From Candidatus Pristimantibacillus lignocellulolyticus (GTDB taxonomy: Bacteria; Bacillota; Bacilli; Paenibacillales; Paenibacillaceae): 64,000 nt of DNA. The notes beneath the pieces were generated by a model, which did no database searches, was not told the origin of the DNA, and saw only the letters and a program-made list of their open reading frames with translations. The position numbers were made by a program, and so were the translations under genes. Position 1 is the first letter of the stretch. Each line of letters opens with the position of its first letter. Positions 54,350-62,768 of this stretch are shown here, piece after piece. The stretch spans positions 1,657,501 to 1,721,500 of the forward strand of contig CP097899.1 in NCBI GenBank assembly GCA_023639215.1, given 5' to 3'.

Positions 54350-55240
54350 ATGACAGAACAAGAGAAAGACATTCTCGTTCGTGGTACTGCATGGGGCGGT
54401 AAGTTGCGTGTATTTGCGACACGTATCACTAACATCGTTCGGGAAATGCAAACACGTCATCAAACATTCCCAACCGCATCAGCAGCATTAGGAAGAACAA
54501 GTGCTGTTGCTGCGATGATGGGTGCAATGTTGAAAGGTGAAGAACGTCTTACTATTCAAGTAAAAGGTGACGGTCCTATCGGACAAATTGTTGTTGATGC
54601 TAATGCTCATGGCGAGATTAGAGGTTATGTTGATTACCCGCAAGCACATCATGCAAGCAACGAGCTTGGCAAATTGGATGTAGCAGGTGCGGTAGGTACA
54701 ACAGGATTTATCTATGTAACAAAAGATCTAGGTTTGAAAGAACCTTACCGTGGTAGCGTGCCTATTATTTCAGGAGAACTAGGTGAAGATTTCACGTATT
54801 ATTTTGCAGCATCAGAACAAACGCCTTCAGCTGTATCTGTTGGTGTGTTGGTAGATGCAGATAATTCAGTCATTCATGCTGGTGGTATGATCGTTCAAGT
54901 GTTGCCTGGACTAGCGGATGCGGATTTGACGAGATTAGAAAATGCGATTGCTACAATGCCTTCTGTGACGACATTGCTTGATCAAGGGGAAACGCCCGAA
55001 GGTATTATTCGCTCGTTAGTAGGCGATGACTTCGTTATCCATGACTCAATGGATTTACATTTCCAATGTAAATGTTCTGAAGAGCGCGTAAGTGCTACAT
55101 TATTAAGTGTCGGTGCAGTCGAACTACAAAGTATGATTGATGATACTGGAGAGGCAGAGCTTGTATGTCATTTCTGTAATGAAAAGTATCATTTTAACAA
55201 AGAGAAGCTAATGGAACTTAGAGATGAAGCAAGATCTTAA
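54350..55240 (+). CDS. hslO: Hsp33 redox-activated chaperone
   Basis: A holdase switched on by oxidation. The 296-residue protein has the usual N-terminal domain (LVRGTAWGGKLRVFATRIT; HQTFPTASAALGRTSA) and the C-terminal zinc redox switch: C-K-C near residues 239-241 and C-H-F-C near 271-274, the four ligands that form disulphides on oxidation. AGGAGGGA lies just before ATG 54350. It follows coaX after 2 bases and precedes a parvulin gene, as in B. subtilis (yacC-yacD). Confidence 0.96.
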   Translation: MTEQEKDILVRGTAWGGKLRVFATRITNIVREMQTRHQTFPTASAALGRTSAVAAMMGAMLKGEERLTIQVKGDGPIGQIVVDANAHGEIRGYVDYPQAHHASNELGKLDVAGAVGTTGFIYVTKDLGLKEPYRGSVPIISGELGEDFTYYFAASEQTPSAVSVGVLVDADNSVIHAGGMIVQVLPGLADADLTRLENAIATMPSVTTLLDQGETPEGIIRSLVGDDFVIHDSMDLHFQCKCSEERVSATLLSVGAVELQSMIDDTGEAELVCHFCNEKYHFNKEKLMELRDEARS

Positions 55241-55256
55241 GTTAGGATAGTAGGAT

Positions 55257-56207
55257 ATGAAAAAATATGATGTTTTGAAAATTGTAATTATCCTTCAAGC
55301 AGTAGGGATGTTTGCTCTAGCTAGCTTTGCTATATGGCAGTTATGGCCTAATTTACAATCTAGATCAGCTGAACTTGAAGGTTCAACGGTAGAAGATGAT
55401 AGAAATAATGTTAATGATGAGATAATCGCAGTCATTGCAGACAAGAATATAACAAAGCAGCAACTTATCGATGAATTGATGGAGCTTTACGGAGATCAAA
55501 CGTTGCAGCAACTACTTCTGCATTTAACGATTGAACTTGCAGCACATGATAAAGCGATTACGCTGAATGATCGTGAATTAGATGAGGCAATAACTGAAGC
55601 GTCGAGCGGATATGAGAGTAAAGAGCAATATTTTCAGATGATGAAAGAACAGCTAGGACTTTCACAGAAACGCGTCATAGAAGATATTCGAGATCACGAA
55701 TTATTAGTTAAAATCGCAATATCTGATATTGAGGTTAGCGATGAAGAAATTGCTTCTTATATAGAAAGTCACCCAGAGCAATTTCAACAAAAACAGCAGT
55801 TCCGTTTAAGCTGGATTGTTAGTGAAAATGATAGTGATGCTAATGAAGTGATGAATAAGCTCACGCAAGGGGCTAATTTCGCAGAAATGGCATCGCAATA
55901 CTCTATAGATATATACTCTGCTGAAATGGGTGGAGACATAGGTGAGATTGCATATAATGATCCTTTTTACGATAAAAATATGTTGGCAGAAGCTTCGAAC
56001 ATGCAAGTAGGAGATATAGTTGGTCCAATTAGTACAGAAGATGGTTACGCCATATTGTACTTAGCAGGGAGAAATATATCTGAACAGCTAACGGAAGAAC
56101 AACGACAACAAAAAGCTAAAGTTGAAGTTGCCTTACAAAAGGTAGGATCTTTGATGGATGTACAACAGCAATTAATGAATGAGTATGCAATCGCAATTAA
56201 AAAATAA
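55257..56207 (+). CDS. Membrane-anchored parvulin-type peptidyl-prolyl isomerase (YacD-like)
   Basis: A 316-residue extracytoplasmic protein with one N-terminal anchor (VLKIVIILQAVGMFALASFAIW, about residues 6-27), a SurA-like helical region (about 55-165) and a PPIC domain near 180-275 (RLSWIVSENDS, KLTQGANFAEMASQYSID, MGGDIGEIAYNDPFY, QVGDIVGPISTEDGY). There is no lipobox Cys. It is the second parvulin here, besides 31843. Position after hslO and before cysK matches yacD. Substrates are unknown. Confidence 0.88.
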   Translation: MKKYDVLKIVIILQAVGMFALASFAIWQLWPNLQSRSAELEGSTVEDDRNNVNDEIIAVIADKNITKQQLIDELMELYGDQTLQQLLLHLTIELAAHDKAITLNDRELDEAITEASSGYESKEQYFQMMKEQLGLSQKRVIEDIRDHELLVKIAISDIEVSDEEIASYIESHPEQFQQKQQFRLSWIVSENDSDANEVMNKLTQGANFAEMASQYSIDIYSAEMGGDIGEIAYNDPFYDKNMLAEASNMQVGDIVGPISTEDGYAILYLAGRNISEQLTEEQRQQKAKVEVALQKVGSLMDVQQQLMNEYAIAIKK

Positions 56208-56245
56208 TACTTGTTGATTTATTTCCATTATTTGATAAAATCCTA

Positions 56246-56302
56246 TTGACAAGATAAGGTCTTCATTGATAAGATAATAACCAAAGCCAACTAATCTAGT
56301 CG
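56246..56302 (+). promoter_or_regulatory. cysK promoter and possible CymR operator
   Basis: TTGACA (56246-56251), 18-base spacer, TAAGAT (56270-56275), then the dyad CCAACTA-ATC-TAGTCGG (56286-56302). The dyad lies downstream of the -10, where a repressor could block. CymR controls cysK-type genes in B. subtilis; the assignment here is inference. Confidence 0.4.
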
Positions 56303-56323
56303 GAATAAGGAGGATTCATTGTT

Positions 56324-57262
56324 ATGGCAAGAATTGTACAGAGCGTAACTGATCTTATCGGAGATACACCACTGGTACGTTTGAATCGATTGGTACCTGA
56401 AGGTAGTGCAGAAATATATGTAAAGCTTGAGTATCAAAACCCAGGTGCAAGTGTTAAAGACCGTATTGCAATTAGTATGATCGAAGTTGCGGAAGCACAA
56501 GGTCTTATTAAGCCAGGTGATACAATCGTTGAACCTACAAGCGGTAATACTGGTATTGGTCTAGCGCTTGTTGCAGCTGCAAAAGGCTACAACGCTATTC
56601 TTGTAATGCCTGAAACAATGAGTATTGAGCGTCGTAACCTTCTTCGTGCTTATGGTGCCAATCTTGTGCTAACACCTGGTTCTGAAGGTATGAATGGTGC
56701 AGTTCGTAAAGCAGAAGAACTTGCTGCTGAAAACCCAACATACTTTATTCCACAACAATTTAAAAACCAAGCAAACGTGAAAGTTCATCGTGAAACAACT
56801 GGACCTGAGATTGTTGAAGCAATTAACTCTCTTGATGGCAAGTTAGATGCTTTCGTTGCTGGTATCGGTACTGGTGGTACAATTTCTGGTACAGGTGAAG
56901 TGCTTAAAGCTGCATTCCCTGGAATCAAGATTGTAGCAGTTGAACCAGCTGCATCTCCAATTCTTTCAGGTGGTACTCCTGGTCCTCACAAAATTCAAGG
57001 TATTGGTGCTAACTTTGTACCAGAAATCTTGAATCGTGAGATCTACGATCAAGTTATTACAATTGAGAACGAGGATGCATTTGATTATGCTCGTCGTGCT
57101 GCGAAAGAAGAAGGTATCCTATGTGGTATTTCTTCAGGTGCTGCAATTTCTGCTGCATTGCAAGTTGCTAAAGAACTTGGCGCTGGCAAACGTGTAATAG
57201 CAATCATCCCAAGTAATGGTGAGCGTTACCTAAGTACTCCACTTTTTAACTTTGACAATTAA
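56324..57262 (+). CDS. cysK: Cysteine synthase A (O-acetylserine sulfhydrylase)
   Basis: PLP enzyme that makes cysteine from O-acetylserine and sulfide. The 312-residue protein has the lysine motif NPGASVKDRIA near residues 38-48, TSGNTGIG near 70-77 (substrate loop), GIGTGGTISGTGE near 180-192 (PLP phosphate) and GISSGAAISAA near 266-276. AAGGAGGA precedes ATG 56324. In B. subtilis it also interacts with CymR. A terminator follows before the folate genes. Confidence 0.96.
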   Translation: MARIVQSVTDLIGDTPLVRLNRLVPEGSAEIYVKLEYQNPGASVKDRIAISMIEVAEAQGLIKPGDTIVEPTSGNTGIGLALVAAAKGYNAILVMPETMSIERRNLLRAYGANLVLTPGSEGMNGAVRKAEELAAENPTYFIPQQFKNQANVKVHRETTGPEIVEAINSLDGKLDAFVAGIGTGGTISGTGEVLKAAFPGIKIVAVEPAASPILSGGTPGPHKIQGIGANFVPEILNREIYDQVITIENEDAFDYARRAAKEEGILCGISSGAAISAALQVAKELGAGKRVIAIIPSNGERYLSTPLFNFDN

Positions 57263-57277
57263 TAGTATGAAATAAGT

Positions 57278-57330
57278 AAGTAGAGGAGCTACCTTGCGTT
57301 TTGACGCTTGGCTAGTCCTCTACTTTTTTG
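57278..57330 (+). terminator. cysK terminator
   Basis: AAGTAGAGGA, with a GCTA/TAGT inner extension, pairs with TCCTCTACTT, then TTTTG. Confidence 0.88.
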
Positions 57331-57453
57331 TATATATAACGAAAGTGTCAGTTCAACTGGAAGGGAGAATAGCGAATCATCAGTCAAAATACTTTATTTT
57401 TCGGGTAGGTTTTTGTATACTAGGCGAAAGTAGTTAGAACGGAGGAAGTCAGC

Positions 57454-59052
57454 ATGCTAACCTCATGGGAAACATGGCTACAATGGCATGAAGAACAGCA
57501 GTATACTATATTACCTTATATAAAGCGTGTCGAGCTAGATTGGATAGAGCAAAACTATGTAGCTTCTTGGAGTGAAGTGTGGAAAGATGCTTCCCCACAT
57601 GCCTTTGTATTAGAAAGTGGTAAAGTAGGTCGCTATACGTATCTTGGTATTTCGCCAGAGAGTTTAATATATGGAACAGATGAAGTCGCACGAACTATTT
57701 CCTATCATAATTATGATGAACAGTCACAGAACTGGGAAGAAATTCACGGTAAGCCATTAGAAACAGTGCGTGAATGGATGCAACCATTCAAAAGTCCGCG
57801 TGTAGAAAACGGTCCAAAGTTTAGCGGTGGATGTGTAGGGTTTTGGGGTTACGATGTCATTCGTAGCATCGAGAAATTACCTCGACTAGCGGAGCGCGAT
57901 TTACAAGTTCCCGATTATTTTTTTATGCGGATGAATGAAGTGTGGATACTAGATCATCAGGAGCGTTGTGTTTTCTGTGTTGTGCATCGACCAATTACGA
58001 GTGATATGAGTCAGTTGGACTTGCTTCGTACTTATGAAGCAGCCGTAGGACATGCCGAAGGAATGGCGGATTATTGGCTAACGTGGTTTGAAGGTGAACA
58101 ACAGCGAGCACAAGATCATGTAGAGCGTGAGCGGAAGCTTGCTCATATTCAGCAGCAAAGTTTGCATATTGATGTGGAGAGTATTGAAGGAATCTCTTCT
58201 CCTTTTGCCAAATCAGATTTCATGGAGGCGGTAGTGAAAATTCAAGATTACATCTCACAAGGCGATGTATTTCAAGTGAATTTGTCACAGCGTCAAAGTA
58301 AAGCAGTGAAATCCACAGGTGCAGAATTATATGAATGGTTGAGATTATTCAATCCGTCACCATATATGGGTTATATAGCAACACCTCAATTTCAAATTGT
58401 ATCTGCATCTCCTGAACTTCTAGTAGAACAATATGATGGCAAATTAGCAACACGCCCAATTGCAGGGACGCGTCGTAGAGGTCGTACAGAGGAAGAAGAA
58501 GCATTATTCGTGCAAGAGCTACTGAACAATGAGAAGGAAAAGGCAGAGCATATTATGCTCGTCGATCTAGAAAGAAATGATCTAGGTAGAGTTTCTACTT
58601 ATGGTACAGTAAAGGTAGAAGAATTAATGGTTATCGAGCGCTATTCTCATGTGATGCATTTGGTATCACAGATCGAAGGGAAATTAGCCAGTGGTAAAGA
58701 TTGTTTTGACGTTATTGCGGCAACATTCCCAGGAGGTACAATAACAGGCGCTCCGAAAATCCGTACGATGGAAATTATCGAAGAGCTTGAGCCGGTTAAG
58801 CGTGGGCCATATACAGGTTCAATGGGCTGGATTGATTATAATGGGGACATGGAGTTCAATATTATCATTCGGACAATGGTCATGGAACAAGATCAGGTAC
58901 ATATTCAAGCGGGTGCAGGTATTGTGATTGATTCTAATCCTGAGCGTGAATATTATGAGTCGTTGAGTAAGGCGAAGGCTCTATGGAAAGCAATCCAATA
59001 CGCCGAATCTTTCCCTCTTTTCCGACGTGATCACGATGATATAGCTACGTAG
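57454..59052 (+). CDS. pabB: Aminodeoxychorismate synthase component I
   Basis: With PabA it makes 4-amino-4-deoxychorismate from chorismate and glutamine for folate. The 532-residue protein has an N-terminal anthranilate-synthase-I domain (about 20-160) and the chorismate-binding domain with SQGDVFQVNLSQRQ near 268-281, RPIAGTRRRGRTEEEE near 331-346, LVDLERNDLGRVS near 369-381 and GAPKIRTMEIIEE near 430-442. GGAGGA precedes ATG 57454. Its last eight residues (RDHDDIAT) and stop come from the intergenic repeat that starts at 59026, so the original end was replaced. Confidence 0.94.
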   Translation: MLTSWETWLQWHEEQQYTILPYIKRVELDWIEQNYVASWSEVWKDASPHAFVLESGKVGRYTYLGISPESLIYGTDEVARTISYHNYDEQSQNWEEIHGKPLETVREWMQPFKSPRVENGPKFSGGCVGFWGYDVIRSIEKLPRLAERDLQVPDYFFMRMNEVWILDHQERCVFCVVHRPITSDMSQLDLLRTYEAAVGHAEGMADYWLTWFEGEQQRAQDHVERERKLAHIQQQSLHIDVESIEGISSPFAKSDFMEAVVKIQDYISQGDVFQVNLSQRQSKAVKSTGAELYEWLRLFNPSPYMGYIATPQFQIVSASPELLVEQYDGKLATRPIAGTRRRGRTEEEEALFVQELLNNEKEKAEHIMLVDLERNDLGRVSTYGTVKVEELMVIERYSHVMHLVSQIEGKLASGKDCFDVIAATFPGGTITGAPKIRTMEIIEELEPVKRGPYTGSMGWIDYNGDMEFNIIIRTMVMEQDQVHIQAGAGIVIDSNPEREYYESLSKAKALWKAIQYAESFPLFRRDHDDIAT

Positions 59053-59163
59053 TTGATTCGGCTTCGAATATGCCATTCATCGCTCGCTCCAGTGCTCATG
59101 TACCAATAACGTACATTCCGCGCTTCGCTTCACTAGCTTCATGTCATCTTCTCGGTGCTGACG
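59026..59163 (+). repeat. Modular repeat invading the 3' end of pabB
   Basis: CGTGATCACGATGATATAGC, then TACGTAGTTGATTCGGC, CATTCATCGCTCGCTCCAG, CATGTACCAATAACGTACATTCCG, CTTCACTAGCTTCATGTCATC and CTCGGTGCTGACG. It matches 2614-2762 in the same orientation and the 27575 array in reverse complement. The first 27 bases are coding in pabB. Confidence 0.9.
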
Positions 59164-59223
59164 CCGGAAAAACGCTCACGAAGCAGGGCATCTCGCTTTG
59201 CTACGCTGATTGAAGAGCGTGTG

Positions 59224-59465
59224 GGTAGAGCTTCGAAGGATTGAATGTGACTCTTCCTCGAATATGGGCGTTGCCCATGAGTTCGATGGTGCAGCTTGGA
59301 GAGCATGAAGGTAGAGCTTCGAAGGATTGATGGTATTCCGTCCTCGAATATAGGCGTTGCCCATGAGTTCGATGGTGCTACTTGGAGAGCATGAAGGTAG
59401 AGCTTTGAGGGATTGAAGGTAACTCGCCCTCGAATATGGGCGTTGCCCATGAGTTCGATGGAGAT
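59224..59465 (+). repeat. Tandem array with 86-bp period, 2.8 units
   Basis: GGTAGAGCTTCGAAGGATTGA starts at 59224 and 59310, and GGTAGAGCTTTGAGGGATTGA at 59396. The anchor CGTTGCCCATGAG recurs at 59269, 59355 and 59441, exactly 86 apart. Inside each unit TGGGCG-TTG-CCCA and TTCGAAGGA...TCCTCGAA form hairpins. It is not visibly related to the other repeat family. Confidence 0.93.
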
Positions 59466-59511
59466 AGAGATATATTTTATTTTGTCATTATAAATTGTAG
59501 GAGGGATTACT

Positions 59512-60087
59512 ATGATACTGGTTATCGATAATTATGATTCATTTACTTACAACTTGGTGCAATATTTGGGTGATTTAGGTCAGGAGATTATTGTTAAGCG
59601 TAATGACGAGATTGATATGGCGGGAATCGAAGCATTAGCTCCGGATCACATTATGATTTCTCCTGGTCCTTGCTCTCCGAATGAAGCGGGAATTAGCTTA
59701 GAAGTAATTGAACATTTCAAAGGTGTCATTCCTATTATTGGCGTATGTCTTGGTCATCAATCGATTGGTCAAGCTTTCGGTGGTGAGGTTGTTCGTGCAG
59801 AGCAATTGATGCACGGTAAAACTTCGCAAATTCTACATGATGGCAAAGGTTTGTTTGATGGACTACCTTCACCATTTACGGCGACAAGATATCATTCTTT
59901 AATTGTACGTCGGGAGTCATTACCTGATTGTCTGGAGATTACTGCCCAGACGGAAGCTGGAGAAATTATGGGCTTGCGTCACAAAGAGTATCCGATTGAA
60001 GGTTTACAGTTCCACCCTGAATCTATTATCACCGAGCATGGATTACGCATGTTGAGCAATTTCTTGAAACTCACTGTAGCGAAGTAG
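59512..60087 (+). CDS. pabA: Aminodeoxychorismate synthase component II (glutamine amidotransferase)
   Basis: Supplies ammonia from glutamine to PabB; in B. subtilis the same subunit also serves anthranilate synthase (TrpG). The 191-residue class I amidotransferase has DNYDSFTYNLVQYLGDLG near residues 6-23, GVCLGHQSIGQAFGG near 77-91 with the catalytic Cys, and FHPESI near 167-172 with the His-Glu pair. TAGGAGGG lies before ATG 59512. A repeat array of 460 bases separates it from pabB. No trp-type TRAP array was seen at the start. Confidence 0.95.
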   Translation: MILVIDNYDSFTYNLVQYLGDLGQEIIVKRNDEIDMAGIEALAPDHIMISPGPCSPNEAGISLEVIEHFKGVIPIIGVCLGHQSIGQAFGGEVVRAEQLMHGKTSQILHDGKGLFDGLPSPFTATRYHSLIVRRESLPDCLEITAQTEAGEIMGLRHKEYPIEGLQFHPESIITEHGLRMLSNFLKLTVAK

Positions 60088-60115
60088 TGACATGGATAGA
60101 TGCGGAGATTAGATA

Positions 60116-60988
60116 ATGAAAATATATTTAAACGGAAAAATGATGAATGCGGAAGAAGCTATGGTCTCAGTGTATGACCATGGCTTTTTATACGGTCTTG
60201 GATTGTTCGAGACTTTTCGTACATATGGTGGACAGAGTTTCTTGTTAGAGCGTCATATGAAGCGTCTTGAGACTGCTAGTCAGTATCTTGGTATTAAGTT
60301 ATCTATAACGTTAGAACAATTGCAGTGGATAGTACAATCGCTGCTAGAAGCTAATGAATTAGAAGATGGTTATGTAAGAGTTACGGTAAGCGCAGGTGCA
60401 GGTGAACTTGGGCTACCTACGCAAGATTATAATGAGCCGACTGTAGTTGTAATGGTTAAGCCAATTAGTAATCCAACGTTTGAGCAATGGAGCAAGGGGA
60501 AAGCTTTACAATTATTGCAGACCGTTCGCAATACGCCTGAAGGTCCATATCGCTTCAAATCACTTCATTATATGAATAACATTATTGCTAAGCGTGAATT
60601 GCTTGCATTAGGTGAAGCAACAATTGTTGGAGCAGAAGGTTTGATGTTGTCGAATAAAGGTTATATTGCAGAAGGTATTGTTAGTAATTTGTTTTTCGTC
60701 AAAGACGAAATTATGTATACTCCCCATTTGGATACGGGCATTTTACCAGGTATAACTCGAGAATTCGTAATAGAATTGGCAAGACAGCATGGACTTACTG
60801 TTGTCGAAGGATTCTATACATTTGAAGAACTATGGGAAGCTACAGAAATTTGGATGACCAATTCTATTCAAGAGCTTATTCCCATTACGACTTTACTAGA
60901 TGCAGAAGGTCAGCGTAGATCTGTAAGTAAAGGAACTGCGGGTAATTACTGTAAGAAACTTTCTGCGGCCTATCGTGCTACGATATAA
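60116..60988 (+). CDS. pabC: Aminodeoxychorismate lyase
   Basis: PLP fold-type IV enzyme that releases pyruvate from aminodeoxychorismate to give 4-aminobenzoate. The 290-residue protein has VYDHGFLYGLGLFETFRTY near residues 19-37, FKSLHYMNNIIAKREL near 145-160 with the PLP lysine, and EGIVSNLFFVKD near 182-193 with TGILPGITR near 204-212. Start ATG 60116 has GCGGAGAT upstream. It is 28 bases after pabA and before folP. Confidence 0.94.
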   Translation: MKIYLNGKMMNAEEAMVSVYDHGFLYGLGLFETFRTYGGQSFLLERHMKRLETASQYLGIKLSITLEQLQWIVQSLLEANELEDGYVRVTVSAGAGELGLPTQDYNEPTVVVMVKPISNPTFEQWSKGKALQLLQTVRNTPEGPYRFKSLHYMNNIIAKRELLALGEATIVGAEGLMLSNKGYIAEGIVSNLFFVKDEIMYTPHLDTGILPGITREFVIELARQHGLTVVEGFYTFEELWEATEIWMTNSIQELIPITTLLDAEGQRRSVSKGTAGNYCKKLSAAYRATI

Positions 60989-61013
60989 TGAATAATTGCG
61001 AGGTGAAGACATC

Positions 61014-61874
61014 GTGGTGCAACCAAAATTTTGGACAAGAAATTATCAACTAAGAGGACAAGTTCCTTTGCAATTAGGACAGCGTACTCTCGTGATGGGC
61101 ATATTAAATGTTACACCTGATTCGTTCTCTGATGGTGGTAAATATAATTCTGTGGAGCGGGCTCTAGAACATGTAGATCAACTTATTATTGATGGTGTCG
61201 ACATTATTGATATCGGTGGTGAATCTACAAGACCTGGTTTTGTTCCAGTGTCCATAGAAGAGGAAATAAAGAGAGTTGTACCTGTTATTGAAGCAATCAG
61301 GCAGAAGTATCCTTCCATTCCGTTGTCTATTGATACGTATAAAGCAGCGACTGCGAAAGCGGCGTTAGAAGCTGGTGCGCATATTATTAATGATATTTGG
61401 TGCTTGAAATACGATTCGCAAATGGCTCATGTAGTAGCAGAATATCGTTGTCCTGTTATATTGAATCATAATCGTACTGATGCGAATAATGAGTATGGCA
61501 TAGAGGAAGTTATAACTGATCTACTTGATAGTGTAAAGATTGCACAGAGTGCAGGTGTAGCACGTGATCAGATTTGGTTAGATCCAGGAATAGGTTTTGC
61601 GAAAACATACGAGCAGAATTTGGATATCCATGCTAGACTAGACCAATTAAATGTACTTGGTTATCCTGTTCTACTAGGTACATCACGCAAAAAATTTATT
61701 CGCGAAGCATTAAATAAGGCTGTAGATGAAATCGATGAAGGCACAATTGCTTCAAATGTGCTGGGAATTACGCAAGGCTGTCAAATTGTTCGCGTGCATG
61801 ATGTACCGGCTATGAAAAAAGCTGCCCTTATGGCAGATGCACTACTATATCGATTACCACAATACAAGGAGTAA
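61014..61874 (+). CDS. folP: Dihydropteroate synthase
   Basis: Joins 4-aminobenzoate and hydroxymethyl-dihydropterin pyrophosphate; the target of sulfonamides (sul in B. subtilis). The 286-residue TIM barrel has LVMGILNVTPDSFSDGGKY near residues 25-43, DIGGESTRPGF near 67-77, INDIW near 124-128 and LGTSRKKFI near 221-229. I chose GTG 61014 because GAGGTGA (61000-61006) lies 7 bases upstream; TTG 60996 lies before it. folB follows after 5 bases. Confidence 0.95.
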   Translation: MVQPKFWTRNYQLRGQVPLQLGQRTLVMGILNVTPDSFSDGGKYNSVERALEHVDQLIIDGVDIIDIGGESTRPGFVPVSIEEEIKRVVPVIEAIRQKYPSIPLSIDTYKAATAKAALEAGAHIINDIWCLKYDSQMAHVVAEYRCPVILNHNRTDANNEYGIEEVITDLLDSVKIAQSAGVARDQIWLDPGIGFAKTYEQNLDIHARLDQLNVLGYPVLLGTSRKKFIREALNKAVDEIDEGTIASNVLGITQGCQIVRVHDVPAMKKAALMADALLYRLPQYKE

Positions 61875-61879
61875 CAGTT

Positions 61880-62251
61880 ATGGACAAAATGCAATTAAAG
61901 GGTATGCGTTTCTATGGTTATCATGGTGTGTTTGCGGAAGAGAATCGTTTGGGTCAACAATTCATTGTCGATCTTGAACTTATAATGGATATGCAACAAG
62001 CTGCGCTTACTGATGAATTACAGTATGCACTTGATTATTCGGAGTTACATGGATTTGTGAAGGGGATCGTGGAAGGCCCACCTTTCAAATTAATTGAAGT
62101 ATTAACGTCACAAGTTGCTTCCCAAGTGTTAGAGCATTATACTAATGTGCATGAAGTTACTGTACGTGTTACGAAGCCACATCCACCATTCAAAGTACAT
62201 TTTGATGGTGTAACAATTGAAATGAACAGGAAGCGAGCTTCTTATGAATAA
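61880..62251 (+). CDS. folB: Dihydroneopterin aldolase
   Basis: Cleaves dihydroneopterin to 6-hydroxymethyl-dihydropterin. The 123-residue protein has FYGYHGVFAEENRLGQQF near residues 11-28, YALDYSELHGFVKGIVEG near 47-64 and KPHPPFKVHFDGVTIEM near 98-114 with the catalytic Lys. AAGGAG overlaps the folP end, 9 bases before ATG 61880. It overlaps folK by 8 bases. Confidence 0.95.
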   Translation: MDKMQLKGMRFYGYHGVFAEENRLGQQFIVDLELIMDMQQAALTDELQYALDYSELHGFVKGIVEGPPFKLIEVLTSQVASQVLEHYTNVHEVTVRVTKPHPPFKVHFDGVTIEMNRKRASYE

Positions 62252-62768
62252 TTCAGTAACGGCTAAAACTGCATATATTGCAATGGGTTCTAATATGGGA
62301 GATCGAGAGCAATGGTTACGCCAAGCGATCGACTCACTTGGTCGACACAACTCAATCCAAATAACTAAAATATCTAGCATATATGAGACTGACCCCGTTG
62401 GATATACGGAGCAACCGTCTTTTCTTAATATGGTTATTGAAGTTCGTTCGACGCTAACTGCTCCTGATTTATTGTTAGAGCAATTATCTATCGAACAACA
62501 ACTGGGTAGAGTAAGAGAAGTGCAATGGGGTCCTCGTACTATTGATTTAGATTTGTTATTGTATGATAATGTTTCATTGGAGACAGAATTATTGGTATTG
62601 CCACATCCTAGAATGATGGAGCGGGCATTTGTGCTAGTTCCACTCCATGACGTGTTATCTGAGGGGCATCTCTTATACAATGAAGTTAAAGATATCGCCG
62701 TAGAAGCACTGCAATTGAGAAAGGAAGGCATTACACTATGGAAAACGATCAACTGGCTCAACGAGTAA
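62244..62768 (+). CDS. folK: 2-amino-4-hydroxy-6-hydroxymethyldihydropteridine pyrophosphokinase
   Basis: Transfers pyrophosphate from ATP to the pterin that FolP uses. The 174-residue protein has AYIAMGSNMGDREQWLRQAI near residues 9-28, YETDPVGYTEQPSFLNMV near 47-64, GPRTIDLDLLLYD near 97-109 and LPHPRMMERAFVLVPL near 118-133. It starts inside folB with AGGAAGCGAG upstream. Its end overlaps the next gene by 31 bases, so translation is tightly linked. Confidence 0.95.
   Translation: MNNSVTAKTAYIAMGSNMGDREQWLRQAIDSLGRHNSIQITKISSIYETDPVGYTEQPSFLNMVIEVRSTLTAPDLLLEQLSIEQQLGRVREVQWGPRTIDLDLLLYDNVSLETELLVLPHPRMMERAFVLVPLHDVLSEGHLLYNEVKDIAVEALQLRKEGITLWKTINWLNE

Noticed and set aside
57331..57453. 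T-box or other amino-acid riboswitch before pabB
   Set aside because: No T-box core (GGGTGGNACC) or other conserved leader was found.
59139..59450. A 103-codon - strand ORF with repeated MGNAHIRGR and HALQVAPSNSWAT
   Set aside because: It is the shadow of the 86-bp tandem array; 86 is not a multiple of 3, so no repeat protein is maintained.
59466..59511. TRAP-binding (GAG/TAG) triplets before pabA
   Set aside because: Only three or four triplets with irregular spacing; far fewer than the usual array.
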